From the NCBI GenBank assembly GCA_963674975.1, contig OY771913.1, positions 62,001 to 126,000 on the forward strand: a stretch of 64,000 nt of DNA, given 5' to 3'. The position numbers were made by a program, and so were the translations under genes. Shown here piece after piece: positions 33,046 to 42,666 of the stretch (its first letter is position 1; every line of letters starts with the position of its first letter). This DNA is from UBA4781 sp963674975 (GTDB lineage: Bacteria > Chloroflexota > Anaerolineae > Anaerolineales > Anaerolineaceae). Below the pieces are notes generated by a model that saw only the letters and a program-made list of their open reading frames with translations, ran no database searches and was not told where the DNA came from.

Positions 33046-34005
33046 ATGATACCAGGAATTGATGTTTCTCACTGGCAGGGTGAGATCGATTGGGCAAAAG
33101 TAAAGGCAGCGGGTGTGAAGTTTGCATTTCTAAAAGCATCCGAATTCCCAGACAAAAAACTCACCATGTTCGTAGATGATAAATTTGAGATCAACCGAAA
33201 AGGCGCCGAGGAAAATGGTATTTACTGGGGTGCTTATCATTTCTTCCGAACTCATATCGATCCGGTCAATCAAGCTGAAGAATTCTGCAAGCTGGTAGGT
33301 ACTGTCGACAGTCTTCCTCTGGTGATGGATCTTGAAGTGGCGGGATGCAAAGGATCAAAGCTGGTACGGAAAGTGAAAAGCTTTGTAGAAACCGTTGCAT
33401 CGATCACCGGAAGGAAACCGATCATTTATACAAGCGGCGGTTTCTGGCGTCCTTATTTAACATATGAAAAGATAACCGATGTCGACTGGGCGCTGGAATA
33501 TCCCTTCTGGATGGCACGCTATACAAGCCAATGGCCGGGCTCTGTTTATCCATGGAGTGCCTGGGATTTCTGGCAGTATTCAGATAAAGGACGTATTCCG
33601 GGCATCAAGGGTTCGGTTGACCTCAACTGGTTTATAGGGACCCTGGAAGAACTGCAGTCCCGGTTCTTGCCCACGCAAGCTGTTAAACAGGAAACCATTC
33701 AAACAGAAGCTGTTCTTCAAGAAACGGCAAAGAACACAAACGATCATCCTGTTCTTCTTAAGAATGATTATCAAGAAGATAATATTGTAGGAAATTCTGC
33801 GCCTGATGGAATACGTATTCCAGCGAAGAATGCCGGACCGGGTGCAAAGTTAGAGAAAAATGAGATGCAGGGTAAATCTGAGAAAAAAGATCCCTCGTTT
33901 CTCACTTTCCTGCATAATAAATTTAAACAAAACAAAAAGAAAACCGTCGATCCGGTGCAATCTCAAGAATGGATAGAAGACGTGATCTACCGGGATAAAG
34001 AATAA
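33046..34005 (+). CDS. GH25 lysozyme-family muramidase
   Basis: A 319-residue protein. Residues 1-205 form a GH25 domain with canonical motifs: GIDVSHWQGEIDW, GAYHFFRTHID, LVMDLEV (the catalytic Asp and Glu), PFWMARYT, WDFWQYS and GSVDLNWF. The C-terminal 110 residues are low complexity, Lys/Gln-rich and end basic (KFKQNKKKTVDP). There is no signal peptide or membrane segment, so release would need another route or lysis; a phage origin is possible but no holin or phage gene is near. The gene follows the degenerate copy by four bases. Confidence 0.88.
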   Translation: MIPGIDVSHWQGEIDWAKVKAAGVKFAFLKASEFPDKKLTMFVDDKFEINRKGAEENGIYWGAYHFFRTHIDPVNQAEEFCKLVGTVDSLPLVMDLEVAGCKGSKLVRKVKSFVETVASITGRKPIIYTSGGFWRPYLTYEKITDVDWALEYPFWMARYTSQWPGSVYPWSAWDFWQYSDKGRIPGIKGSVDLNWFIGTLEELQSRFLPTQAVKQETIQTEAVLQETAKNTNDHPVLLKNDYQEDNIVGNSAPDGIRIPAKNAGPGAKLEKNEMQGKSEKKDPSFLTFLHNKFKQNKKKTVDPVQSQEWIEDVIYRDKE

Positions 34006-34008
34006 AAA

Positions 34009-34034
34009 AATCCTCCCTGACTCAGGGAGGATTA
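34009..34034. terminator. Bidirectional terminator between convergent genes
   Basis: TCCTCCCTGA/TCAGGGAGGA forms a tight hairpin with A residues before and T-rich sequence after. It lies between the GH25 gene end at 34005 and the pncB stop at 34049 and can serve both. Confidence 0.85.
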
Positions 34035-34048
34035 TTCTTTAATCCAAT

Positions 34049-35602
34049 CTAGTGATCTCCATTTTTTGTGCGAATGATCAGATCATGTTTCAAATCCCAT
34101 AATTTCTGGGAAAGTGAAACGTGGTATGTGTGCGGCATCACCAGGCGTTTCACACCGGGGTAGAGGTCCTGCATATCCTTTTCTCGTCTATTCCTGATTT
34201 CCTGTAGAGTAGGAAGATCATAAACCAACTTTCCATCCACCAATATATCTTCGAGCAGAGGTTCGACTCTGGATAATTGGGAGGCTGACAGTATGCGGGA
34301 TTTAGTCTGATCGAAAGGATGATGCAGATGGATCTCTTCTGATTTTTGAGGTTCTTCTTCATCTAAAGCGACCATATCGGCAATTGCCTTTTCTCTGAGG
34401 TCATAGAGACGCCAGACCCGTTTTTTGCCGGGGTTGAGTGTCTTGATTGGTGACTCAGAGATCTTCATAGCCGGATTCCAATTCTTCCCATCTTTGATGG
34501 AAACCAGTTTGTAAACGCCGTCCAAAGCAGGGTCGCCTGCGGAAGTGATCATTCTGGTCCCCACACCATAAGAAAGGCGATCGATCAGGGTATCTGCATT
34601 AACCCCGTAGCGCCCCGCTTCTTCTCGTATCTGGGTGATGATCTGCCATATCAGCAGTTCATCTAATTGATTGGAGAGAACGATGTAAGTATCTTCAAAA
34701 CCGGCATCATCCAGCATTTTAGCGACCTGAATACTGAGATATGCCAGATCACCCGAATCAAGGCGGATGCCAATTGGTTTATGCCCCTGTGCTTTCAATT
34801 CTTCGAAGACTTTGATCGCATTGGGAACACCACTTTCAAGAGTGCTGATGGTATCGACCAGGAGAATACAGTTATCGGGATATTCTGCTGCATACGCTCG
34901 AAAAGCATCCAGTTCTGTTCCGCCAAGTGCGATAAAAGCCTGGATCATGCTGTGTGCATGGGTGCCGCTGGGTTGAATTCCCAGATTGCTGCTGATGCCT
35001 ACGTTGGATGTGCTGTCTGCGCCCCCGATAATGGCTGCCCGCGCACCCGCATTGGCTGCTTTTTCCTGAGCACGGCGTAGTCCAAATTCCATGACCATTT
35101 TCCCATGACAGCTTTCATGGATACGGGATGCTTTTGTCGCTATGAGCGTCTGGTAGTTGAGATGGTTGAGAAGTGACGATTCGATCAATTGAGCCTGGAT
35201 GATCGGTCCTTCGATCACTGCAATGGGAACATTCGGATGGATCACACGTCCTTCAGGAACTGCACGCATAGTGATCTGTGAGAAGGGCAGGTCAGAACCA
35301 AGCCAATCTAAAAAGTCTCTGGCGAAAAGGGGACTTTCTTTCGCATTCTTTAAACCGGATAAATAAGAAATTTCTGCTTCCCCAAAACGAGCGTCTTTCA
35401 CCCAGTCAATAAACCACTCCAGACCGGCGTTGATGCAGTATCCTGCCTGGTGGGACCCATAATCAGGGTAGCTGCGGAAATAGTAATCGAACTGTGCCTG
35501 GGTTTTCTGCATTCCATTGCGGAAGTAGATCTGTGCCATGGTAAGTTGATAAAGATCGGTGAATAAAACACCGTTTGAAAGCTCTCTCTCTTTTTGATTC
35601 AT
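34049..35602 (-). CDS. pncB: Nicotinate phosphoribosyltransferase
   Basis: A 517-residue enzyme of the NAPRTase family, making nicotinate mononucleotide from nicotinate and PRPP in NAD salvage. The opening LFTDLYQLTMAQIYFRNGM is the family signature. EFGLRRAQ, GADSTSNVG, GTHAHSMIQAF (with the conserved His) and IGIRLDSGDLAYLS cover the PRPP and nicotinate site. It is somewhat longer than many bacterial copies. Expressed alone, between two terminators. Confidence 0.93.
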   Translation of the reverse strand: MNQKERELSNGVLFTDLYQLTMAQIYFRNGMQKTQAQFDYYFRSYPDYGSHQAGYCINAGLEWFIDWVKDARFGEAEISYLSGLKNAKESPLFARDFLDWLGSDLPFSQITMRAVPEGRVIHPNVPIAVIEGPIIQAQLIESSLLNHLNYQTLIATKASRIHESCHGKMVMEFGLRRAQEKAANAGARAAIIGGADSTSNVGISSNLGIQPSGTHAHSMIQAFIALGGTELDAFRAYAAEYPDNCILLVDTISTLESGVPNAIKVFEELKAQGHKPIGIRLDSGDLAYLSIQVAKMLDDAGFEDTYIVLSNQLDELLIWQIITQIREEAGRYGVNADTLIDRLSYGVGTRMITSAGDPALDGVYKLVSIKDGKNWNPAMKISESPIKTLNPGKKRVWRLYDLREKAIADMVALDEEEPQKSEEIHLHHPFDQTKSRILSASQLSRVEPLLEDILVDGKLVYDLPTLQEIRNRREKDMQDLYPGVKRLVMPHTYHVSLSQKLWDLKHDLIIRTKNGDH

Positions 35603-35650
35603 TTTTCTTTACTCTATTCTTCTTTGTTTTAATCAGGATTATAAAACAAG

Positions 35651-35680
35651 AAAAGGGCTTTGGTAGAGAAAAGCCCTTTT
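35651..35680 (-). terminator. Terminator of the radical SAM gene
   Basis: AAAAGGGCTTT pairs with AAAGCCCTTTT across an eight-base loop; a T-rich run follows on the minus strand. It is 49 bases past the stop codon. Confidence 0.8.
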
Positions 35681-35728
35681 CTGCAACGTACTGACATGAA
35701 TCAGCGCCGACTCAATTGAAAACCTTGC

Positions 35729-37219
35729 CTATTTCATCGCATCTTTCTCTGATGTCTTTTTGATCTTCAGGTACTGGCTTTCCCAGATCGGTTCGCTCAA
35801 TTTCTGATAGGCTTTCCCATACTCGATCATGCCTTTTCGATAGTCCTCATCCAGCAGCGCTTCACGTGCTGGTTCGTTCTCCGGATCCGGTTCGGTGTCG
35901 GCGATGATCTGCCGCATTACATCTTGATGGTCGCGGATGAAGCAGGGAGCCAGGAGGTTTCCACGATGACCGTTTCCTTTCAGATACTTTGCCTGCCACT
36001 CGCGGATGCGTTCAAAGAACGATTCTTCCCATGCATCGGCGATGGTTTTATTTTCCTTGTAAATATCATTGATATTTACCGGTGAATAGGGCACAAAGAC
36101 ACAGGGCATGACTTTACCGTCCCAGTTGATATACATGTATCCGCCGCCGCTGCTGCGACCGCCTGCCAGACAGCCATCCACCAGTGTTCCATGGTTCCAG
36201 AAGTCAGCCAGGAAGTACTTCTTATCCTTGATCAATTCCCAGGTGCGCTTCCACATCCACTGCCGTTGTTGAATGGTCGGCATTAGATCCAATGTAAAAG
36301 AGCGTCCGATCGGCATGTAATGGAAAACCCACCCATAAAGTGCCTGCTGCTCACGGAAGAAATAGTCCATGAACTCATCAGAAAAGAGTTCCTCACAATT
36401 ATTTGTGGTAGCAGTCAGCGAAATACCGAATGGAACACCGTGCCTGCGCAGTCTTTCCATCGAAGCAAGAATTCCGTCAAATGTACCTGTTCCCCGGCGA
36501 TCATCTGTTTTTTCGCGCCAGCCCTCAACAGAAATAGCAGGAGAAATATTTCCTAGTTCAGCCATGCGGGCAGCTTTTTCCTCGTTGATAAGTAAGCTGT
36601 TGGTATAAGACATGAAAAACATATCATCATGTTTGGCTACCATATCAAGCAGATCTTTTGTTTCTCCATTCACTTTGTCTTTATAAGCAAAGGGTTCTCC
36701 ACCACTGATGACTACAAAGCGGTTTCCAAAAATATCATGGCTTTCTGTAAGGATTCGATCGAAAGTATCCCAGCTCAGTTTTTCCAGGGACGCCGCAGAA
36801 GAACTGGCATAACAGCCTTTACATTTTAAGTTGCAGGCTTTAGTTGGGCTAATTACCATGAAACCTGGCGGTCGACGCCCATGCAGTGCTTTGAATGCCT
36901 GCTGTGTCGGAATGTCGCCATTCTCCATGACGACGCTCTTGATCATGATATCAGCCAGTTTTTTCACATAAGTGGGTGATATATTATTGGGGTTGCTTAA
37001 AAGACGATCCGCTGATCCGATGATCGCCTGAGAAGTAGCATAGCGGTCTTCACATTCTCCGGGAGAAAATCTTTGCTGCTCCAGGTTTGACTGATAGCCT
37101 TCCTCTGATGCTTTCAGAGCTTTTTTGATGGCATAGTTCTTGATCCATGGTTTCGAGGCAATAGATAATCCATGGTTTCCCAGGAAATTTACGCCCATTT
37201 TCAATAATTTTTTGTTCAT
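35729..37219 (-). CDS. Radical SAM protein with SPASM-like C terminus
   Basis: A 496-residue radical SAM enzyme. The cluster motif is SPTKACNLKCKGCYASS, followed by VVISGGEPF. A later segment, GCLAGGRSSGGGYMYINWDG then VMPCVFVPYS, is SPASM-like with few cysteines. The substrate is unknown. The ATG at 37219 has GAGGAG nine bases upstream and is preferred over a TTG at 37228. It follows the small protein at 37244 by 24 bases, and both lie downstream of the LuxR regulator in the same direction. Confidence 0.88.
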   Translation of the reverse strand: MNKKLLKMGVNFLGNHGLSIASKPWIKNYAIKKALKASEEGYQSNLEQQRFSPGECEDRYATSQAIIGSADRLLSNPNNISPTYVKKLADIMIKSVVMENGDIPTQQAFKALHGRRPPGFMVISPTKACNLKCKGCYASSSAASLEKLSWDTFDRILTESHDIFGNRFVVISGGEPFAYKDKVNGETKDLLDMVAKHDDMFFMSYTNSLLINEEKAARMAELGNISPAISVEGWREKTDDRRGTGTFDGILASMERLRRHGVPFGISLTATTNNCEELFSDEFMDYFFREQQALYGWVFHYMPIGRSFTLDLMPTIQQRQWMWKRTWELIKDKKYFLADFWNHGTLVDGCLAGGRSSGGGYMYINWDGKVMPCVFVPYSPVNINDIYKENKTIADAWEESFFERIREWQAKYLKGNGHRGNLLAPCFIRDHQDVMRQIIADTEPDPENEPAREALLDEDYRKGMIEYGKAYQKLSEPIWESQYLKIKKTSEKDAMK

Positions 37220-37243
37220 TGTTCTCAACTCCTCTCAGACATC

Positions 37244-37537
37244 CTAATTACATGCATATGACAACAATACTTGTTCGGGATGAAACCCTAAACGCCTGAA
37301 TGAGAGAATGACAAGATTAAGGTCGAATAAATGATCTAACAATCCCCGTAAAGCTGCCTGATCGACAATTGGACCGGTAAGAATAGTGACTCCATTTTCT
37401 TTGTACTGAATGTGAAATGATTGCAAAGAATCCGCCCAATTCTGACCAAGGCGACCCTGAATATAGATCTGATAATAATCTTTCAATTCTTCCATCTCAG
37501 GCATACTCCTATGCGATTCATTCTCAGGATATTGCAT
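37244..37537 (-). CDS. Small conserved protein between LuxR regulator and radical SAM gene
   Basis: Up to 97 residues. The core (IYIQGRLGQNWADSL, then TILTGPIVDQAALRGLLDHL) matches a widespread uncharacterised family with the TGPVVDQAALHGLL-like signature. Members often lie beside transcription regulators. The start at 37537 has no ribosome site; an ATG at 37495 has AGGAG ten bases upstream and would give 83 residues, so the shorter form may be right. It lies 42 bases from the LuxR gene end. Confidence 0.7.
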   Translation of the reverse strand: MQYPENESHRSMPEMEELKDYYQIYIQGRLGQNWADSLQSFHIQYKENGVTILTGPIVDQAALRGLLDHLFDLNLVILSFRRLGFHPEQVLLSYACN

Positions 37538-37578
37538 GGGTAGTATTAGTTACAACGGAAGAAGGTATTAGTCAGGTA

Positions 37579-40281
37579 TTATTTTGTCGAAGTGGGTAAT
37601 ATTTTGAGGATATTTGCTTTAGAAACTGCTTGAACGCGGCTGTGTACATTCAATTTGCGATAAGTATTGTATGTATGCACTTTCACGGTTGAGAGCGAGA
37701 GGTGTAGTTTTAGAGCAATCTGCTGGTTGGAAAACCCCTGAGATATCAGCGTAAGAATTTCCAATTCACGTTCACTTAACGGTTCAATGATCTCATCATT
37801 CCAATGGAGAAGGTCATCTTCCTTTTCTTCGTTTTTTAGCTGTGGAAATAATGAAAGGATCTTTCCTGTGAATTCAGCCTGAATATTTTTGTGAGCAGCA
37901 TCATATAAAAGGTTTAGAATATCATTTCCCTGTTCCAGGAATACTTGAACTTGATCTTCAAGTACGGCTTTATTCAACGCAACTTTCAAATACTGCATGG
38001 CTTCTTTTCGATTACCGCTTTTATCATATGCGACGGCTAGCAAAACAGCATATTGAATACCAAGATCATCCAGATGATAGAAATCAGCGTATTTGAACAT
38101 GATGGACAGATCAGCAATTGCCTCATTAATTTTGCCCTGATATAAGAAAGTCCAGGCACGGGTTAGGGCGTGTAATTCACGAACCGGTGAAAAGAATATT
38201 GAGAAAGAATCCAGATTTTGTCCAAGCCCAAGGTCAATATTGGGCAGCTCTATATGGTTCTCCCAATCTGCCACTTCTTCAAGATTACCCATTAATAATT
38301 TTATTTGGGCGATACGGCAGGCGACGACAAAATCATCTACATCTGTCATATCAAATTTCTCTGCCAAATTTTCAGCCCGATGCATAGATTCAACAGCTTC
38401 TCTTACATTTCCCTTGGCAATGAGTACGCGTGCTAATGTTGTCGAAAGACCAAAGAAGTGGCTGATTTCCCACTGTACGGTCAGGTCAAATCCTTTTTTG
38501 AGATATTTTTCAGCCTCATCCAGCTGATTTCTTTTATAAGCAATTTCTCCAATACCGAGTAAAGCCATACTTCCGACAGCCAGAAATTCTTTATCATCAA
38601 TGCTTGATAGATCAAGCGCTTCTTGGTAGATCGAGAGTGCTTCCTGTAATTTCCCCTGATATTTATAGAGGTCTCCAAGGTAAGAAAGGGCTGTGATGGC
38701 AATAACGAGATTGCCGCTTTTTTTTGCACGATTGTATGTTCTTCGAAGCTGGGTGCTGGTGTTCTGAATCCCACCGGTAAAGATGAGAGACTGCAGCAGG
38801 TCGTAGGTACCCATTAAAAATTCGTCATGGACAGGAGGATTTTCCTTGATAGTTTTCAGATGTATGGACGCTTCCTGGATTTTCCCCTGTAATGTTGCAA
38901 TCAAAGATTGGATCAGTGCATAATTGATCGGATTCTTATTCTTAGCCTTTTTCAAGATATCAAGAACGGTCTGGATCTCTTGAAAGGGATTCCCGATCAA
39001 GATGATCGCGATCGCGTAGTAGGTGCACAATCGGTTGTTTGAACAAAGGATTGACTTTGGAAGTCGTTCTATCCATTTTGTATAAGTTGTGAATTCACCA
39101 TGGTTGAGAATGTGGGTTGCCTGCAGTTGAATCAGACGTGCGGCGTTCTCCGGATCACCGGCAGAGTAGCTGTGTTCAATGGCTGAATTAAAATCACCGT
39201 GCTGTTCGAACCATTTATTGGCTTGACTGTGGACTGCTTTAATCTTTTTGGGATCAACCTTTGATAACTGGCTTTGTAAAAGATCTGCGAATAGATTGTG
39301 ATAACGGTACCATATCCTTTGATTGTCTAGTGGGACGATGAATAGATTATTTCTGTCCAGAAAATCAAGCATTTCTTGGCTGTTATCTTTATGAAGAATA
39401 TGATCACAGAGAGAAGCACAAAAATGATCAAGCAGTGATGTATACAATAAAAACTCACGTATATCATCGGGCTGGTTTTTCAATGCTTCTTCCAGCAAAT
39501 AGTCCAGAATATAACGGTTTGTTCCTTTAAAAGATTCAATGAAAAGGTCAATGCTGTATTCGTCATGCAGTGTCTTTATAGCAGAAGCAGCCAGCTGCAT
39601 TCCGGCAATCCAGCCCTCGGTCTTATTTGTAAGCTCACGAATGCTTTTCTTTTTAAAAAGCGAGCCAAGATTATTATTGAAGAATTCCGTCGATTCTTTC
39701 ATCGTGAAACATAGATCAGCCCGGCGAATTTCTGATAGATAACCACGCACACGCCAATTCGGTAAATAAAGAGGAGGGTCGGCACGTGTTGAGAGGATCA
39801 TATGAGCATTATCAGGGAGATTTTCAACCAGGTAATTTATCAGATTATGTATTGCGTTAGAGTGGATGAGGTGGTAATCATCCATGATCATGATGATATT
39901 CTCTGATGAAGAAAGAAGACAATTCAAAAGGATATCCAGGTTTTGGCGAAGGTTTCCGGAAAATGATTCTTTCTTTTCTTCAAGCAAGTTCTGTAAATGA
40001 GTGTACCCCCGATCATAGAAAGAATGAATGAAATAATCCATAAAACGGGCAGGATCATCATCGTTTTCATCCAGTGTCAGCCATGCGATTGGGTGTTGAA
40101 ATTCCTGCAGCCAATCAGCCAGAAGGCTGGTCTTTCCATACCCGGCTGGTGCTGAGATCAATACGATCCTATCCTGTATATCATCCTCTAATAAATGGGT
40201 GAGACGGGACCGATGAACAAGGTGCTCACGGGCTTTGGGCAAATAGAATTTTGTGTGCAGTAAATTAATTTCAACTTCCAT
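37579..40281 (-). CDS. LuxR family ATP-binding (MalT/LAL-type) regulator
   Basis: A 900-residue regulator. The N terminus has a Walker A motif (SAPAGYGKTS, near residue 45) and Walker B (IIMIMDDYH, near 130) of a STAND/AAA-type NTPase. The middle 450 residues are TPR-like helical repeats (LGDLYKYQGKLQEALSIYQ and the like). The C-terminal LuxR helix-turn-helix reads LSERELEILTLISQGFSNQQ then LHLSLSTVKVHTYN. Such proteins sense a ligand and then oligomerise on DNA; the ligand is unknown. The likely targets are the small protein and radical SAM genes downstream. Confidence 0.93.
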   Translation of the reverse strand: MEVEINLLHTKFYLPKAREHLVHRSRLTHLLEDDIQDRIVLISAPAGYGKTSLLADWLQEFQHPIAWLTLDENDDDPARFMDYFIHSFYDRGYTHLQNLLEEKKESFSGNLRQNLDILLNCLLSSSENIIMIMDDYHLIHSNAIHNLINYLVENLPDNAHMILSTRADPPLYLPNWRVRGYLSEIRRADLCFTMKESTEFFNNNLGSLFKKKSIRELTNKTEGWIAGMQLAASAIKTLHDEYSIDLFIESFKGTNRYILDYLLEEALKNQPDDIREFLLYTSLLDHFCASLCDHILHKDNSQEMLDFLDRNNLFIVPLDNQRIWYRYHNLFADLLQSQLSKVDPKKIKAVHSQANKWFEQHGDFNSAIEHSYSAGDPENAARLIQLQATHILNHGEFTTYTKWIERLPKSILCSNNRLCTYYAIAIILIGNPFQEIQTVLDILKKAKNKNPINYALIQSLIATLQGKIQEASIHLKTIKENPPVHDEFLMGTYDLLQSLIFTGGIQNTSTQLRRTYNRAKKSGNLVIAITALSYLGDLYKYQGKLQEALSIYQEALDLSSIDDKEFLAVGSMALLGIGEIAYKRNQLDEAEKYLKKGFDLTVQWEISHFFGLSTTLARVLIAKGNVREAVESMHRAENLAEKFDMTDVDDFVVACRIAQIKLLMGNLEEVADWENHIELPNIDLGLGQNLDSFSIFFSPVRELHALTRAWTFLYQGKINEAIADLSIMFKYADFYHLDDLGIQYAVLLAVAYDKSGNRKEAMQYLKVALNKAVLEDQVQVFLEQGNDILNLLYDAAHKNIQAEFTGKILSLFPQLKNEEKEDDLLHWNDEIIEPLSERELEILTLISQGFSNQQIALKLHLSLSTVKVHTYNTYRKLNVHSRVQAVSKANILKILPTSTK

Positions 40282-40374
40282 GCTGGCAAATCTTACTTTC
40301 TTCCCAATACCAAGAGTGTAGCATATTTACAAAAATTGTAGAATGTTAAGCAAGGTTATGAATTGCTTTTTAAT

Positions 40375-40407
40375 AAAAAACCTGTGACGAATCTCGTCAC
40401 AGGTTTT
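40375..40407 (-). terminator. Terminator of the FGE-like gene
   Basis: ACCTGTGACGA/TCGTCACAGGT hairpin with A residues on one side and T residues on the other, about 100 bases past the stop at 40509 and before the LuxR start. Confidence 0.85.
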
Positions 40408-40508
40408 TGAAAGAAATGCAGCACGCATTTCGAGGATTTTATACCGCGTAATCAAGAAGATTAGTGGAAACAATTATAATATAGTTTTAATGCTCCTGAT
40501 TGGTTATA

Positions 40509-41318
40509 TTAATATTCATAACTAATATAATCTGTTGGAATAACACAACGAAAACCGCGGTTTATTCCTATTGAATTTGGATCGTGAAAAAGCCGATCGG
40601 CGACCCGTGTATGTTCATAGTTATCAAAATATGAACCACCTTTCAGAACTTTTGCAACTCCTGAATCCGGTCCAACAGGGTTTACATAGGAATCCTCGGT
40701 GAAATAAGTAGAACTATACCAATCATAAATCCATTCGCGTACATTCCCTGCCATATCCAGAACACCATAATAACTTTCCCCTAATAAATAAGAGCCAACC
40801 GGCGTTGTATCTCCAACCGTATTGGCTGCATTAACATTCGCTGCTGAAGGATATCCTTCTTTCCATGGATACTTCCTTCTGCTTGTTCCACGCGCTGCTT
40901 TCTCCCATTCAGCTTCAGTGGGTAAACGTCCACCAATCCATGAGCAGTACTCCATAGCACTCTGCCACGTTACATAGACGATAGGATAGTTTGCAAATTG
41001 TGGGTCGTAAAATCGAGGATTCACTTCAATGCTGCTCGGAATACCGCAGGCGCCTGCACTAACACATTTTGCATACATGCTGTTGGTCACTTCGGTACGG
41101 TCAATATAAAACGTACTAAGGGTGACTTTATGTTCAGGCGTTTCATCTTCTTTATATTCATGGTCCCATTCCCCCGATCCTTCCCATGATTCCCCGCCGG
41201 GTATATAGATCAGATCCATACCATCTATTGAGCGATGAAGATTAATACTAAAAGGAAGCAGTAAAACAATAAAAAGGAAAGATTGGTAATGGATAATTTT
41301 AGACTTTTTGCTATTCAT
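40509..41318 (-). CDS. Exported FGE/SUMF1-fold protein, non-catalytic
   Basis: A 269-residue protein with an N-terminal hydrophobic anchor (residues 10-27) and a formylglycine-generating-enzyme fold. Family hallmarks are IYIPGGESWEGSGEW, FYIDRTEVTNSMYAKCV, GGRLPTEAEWEKAARG, YGVLDMAGNVREWIYDWY and GGSYFDN with NRGFRCV at the end. The two active-site cysteines of true FGE are not in the expected places near the GGSYFDN segment, so it is probably a structural or binding domain. A sulfatase gene is absent. The surface location is inferred from the N terminus. Confidence 0.85.
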   Translation of the reverse strand: MNSKKSKIIHYQSFLFIVLLLPFSINLHRSIDGMDLIYIPGGESWEGSGEWDHEYKEDETPEHKVTLSTFYIDRTEVTNSMYAKCVSAGACGIPSSIEVNPRFYDPQFANYPIVYVTWQSAMEYCSWIGGRLPTEAEWEKAARGTSRRKYPWKEGYPSAANVNAANTVGDTTPVGSYLLGESYYGVLDMAGNVREWIYDWYSSTYFTEDSYVNPVGPDSGVAKVLKGGSYFDNYEHTRVADRLFHDPNSIGINRGFRCVIPTDYISYEY

Positions 41319-41486
41319 TTTATGAGATATTCTGAAATTCCATGAATAAACAGAATTCTATCTCAATGGATATGAAAAGAACAGATAGGAAAAACAATAT
41401 TGATGTCTGCTGTTCATTTGTACAGAAAAGGAAATAAGCGTGACTTCCTGGCTTTTATGGTTAACAACTAAAATGAAGATCTAAAT

Positions 41487-42467
41487 TCATTCCCCGATAT
41501 AGAGAATGTCGCTGGTTCCTCTTTCTTTATTCTTACCGAGGGGATTATTGACAACTCTGCCCATGAAATACATGGTTGAAGAACCTCCGCCATCGAGATT
41601 GTAAGCTTCCGTGCATCCCAGCTCTTTGAACATTTCGGCGAATTCATTCAGCGTAACGCCCATGCTATATCCTTTGCTGCGACCATCGACCACGATAAAA
41701 ATGAAATGGTTTTCATCAATGATACCCACCCCCGTTCGCGGCTGATTTCCTTGAATGGGGTGGTTGCCAAAGTTGGTATCAATTTCTATTGTAGAGAGAT
41801 TATCAACGACCAGTCCATCATCCACCAATGCCGGTCCAAACGAGAGGGTATTCCACACCCCATCTGCCAGCAGTTCTTCTGCTGTGGTTTGAGTTTCATC
41901 ATAGACCTTCATCGATCCATCTAAATAGAATGCCAATCCAATACGGGCAGGTTCATCTCGATAGATAATGCCGTTGCGGATGATGATCCCATCATCACGA
42001 AAACCATAATAATCTCCATTAATGGCAATGATGGCATTATTCGTTCCTGCAATTTCTGAGGTATAGGCAATGATATTTCTACCAAACTGGTTATCCGCGA
42101 AAGCATTCATTAGCTGGGCTGCGTCTGAGACCGCTACATCAGCGACGAAATAAGTTAGGGCATTATTTCCACTACCGGATGAATATTCCGTGATCGATAT
42201 CGAAACAGTCGAGCTTTGATAATTCCAATCATCATATATGACAGGAATAGTTGCATTATCCTCCTGACCTGCAGTAGAATTCACGAATTCTGTTTGTGAA
42301 TCTGTCAGAATGGATTCACCGTTGGAAGCACCTGCGACGGTGCTTGAATACGCATTAACATCCGCGATCTCGACATGCCTGATCAGGTATCGATCTGCGG
42401 CAAGGTAGACAGCAATACAAATAATGAGAACAATACCGGTAATGATCAGTTTTTTCTTTTTATTCAT
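41487..42467 (-). CDS. Phosphodiester glycosidase family (NAGPA/DUF2233) exported protein
   Basis: A 326-residue protein with an N-terminal membrane anchor (residues 5-25) and a NAGPA-like domain. Key segments are AIIAINGDYYGFRDDG, LSFGPALVDDG, RTGVGIIDENHFIFIVVDGR and the C-terminal AYNLDGGGSSTMYF. The last two are conserved active-site pieces of phosphodiester glycosidases, which act on cell-surface polymers. The ATG at 42467 follows AGGGAAG; a longer frame to 42518 has an unlikely leader. It is divergent from the DedA-GT2 gene. Confidence 0.88.
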   Translation of the reverse strand: MNKKKKLIITGIVLIICIAVYLAADRYLIRHVEIADVNAYSSTVAGASNGESILTDSQTEFVNSTAGQEDNATIPVIYDDWNYQSSTVSISITEYSSGSGNNALTYFVADVAVSDAAQLMNAFADNQFGRNIIAYTSEIAGTNNAIIAINGDYYGFRDDGIIIRNGIIYRDEPARIGLAFYLDGSMKVYDETQTTAEELLADGVWNTLSFGPALVDDGLVVDNLSTIEIDTNFGNHPIQGNQPRTGVGIIDENHFIFIVVDGRSKGYSMGVTLNEFAEMFKELGCTEAYNLDGGGSSTMYFMGRVVNNPLGKNKERGTSDILYIGE

Positions 42468-42666
42468 CCTGTTCTTCCCTTTTAAACCCAGAGTTATAGA
42501 AAATCCATTTTGCATCACATTATTTTGACTGAAAAACGGATATTTTGAATTCTACCTGAGACGGAAATATCCAGACAAAGAATCATCCTGCAGTTACCCG
42601 ATAAATGGTACCAGCGGGTGATTTGGAGAAAGGGCGTTTTTTCTACAATAAAGGCACAGTTTAACC

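Noticed and set aside
32425..34005. Prophage lysis module
   Set aside because: No holin, portal, capsid, terminase or integrase gene lies near; the region is flanked by tmRNA and pncB.
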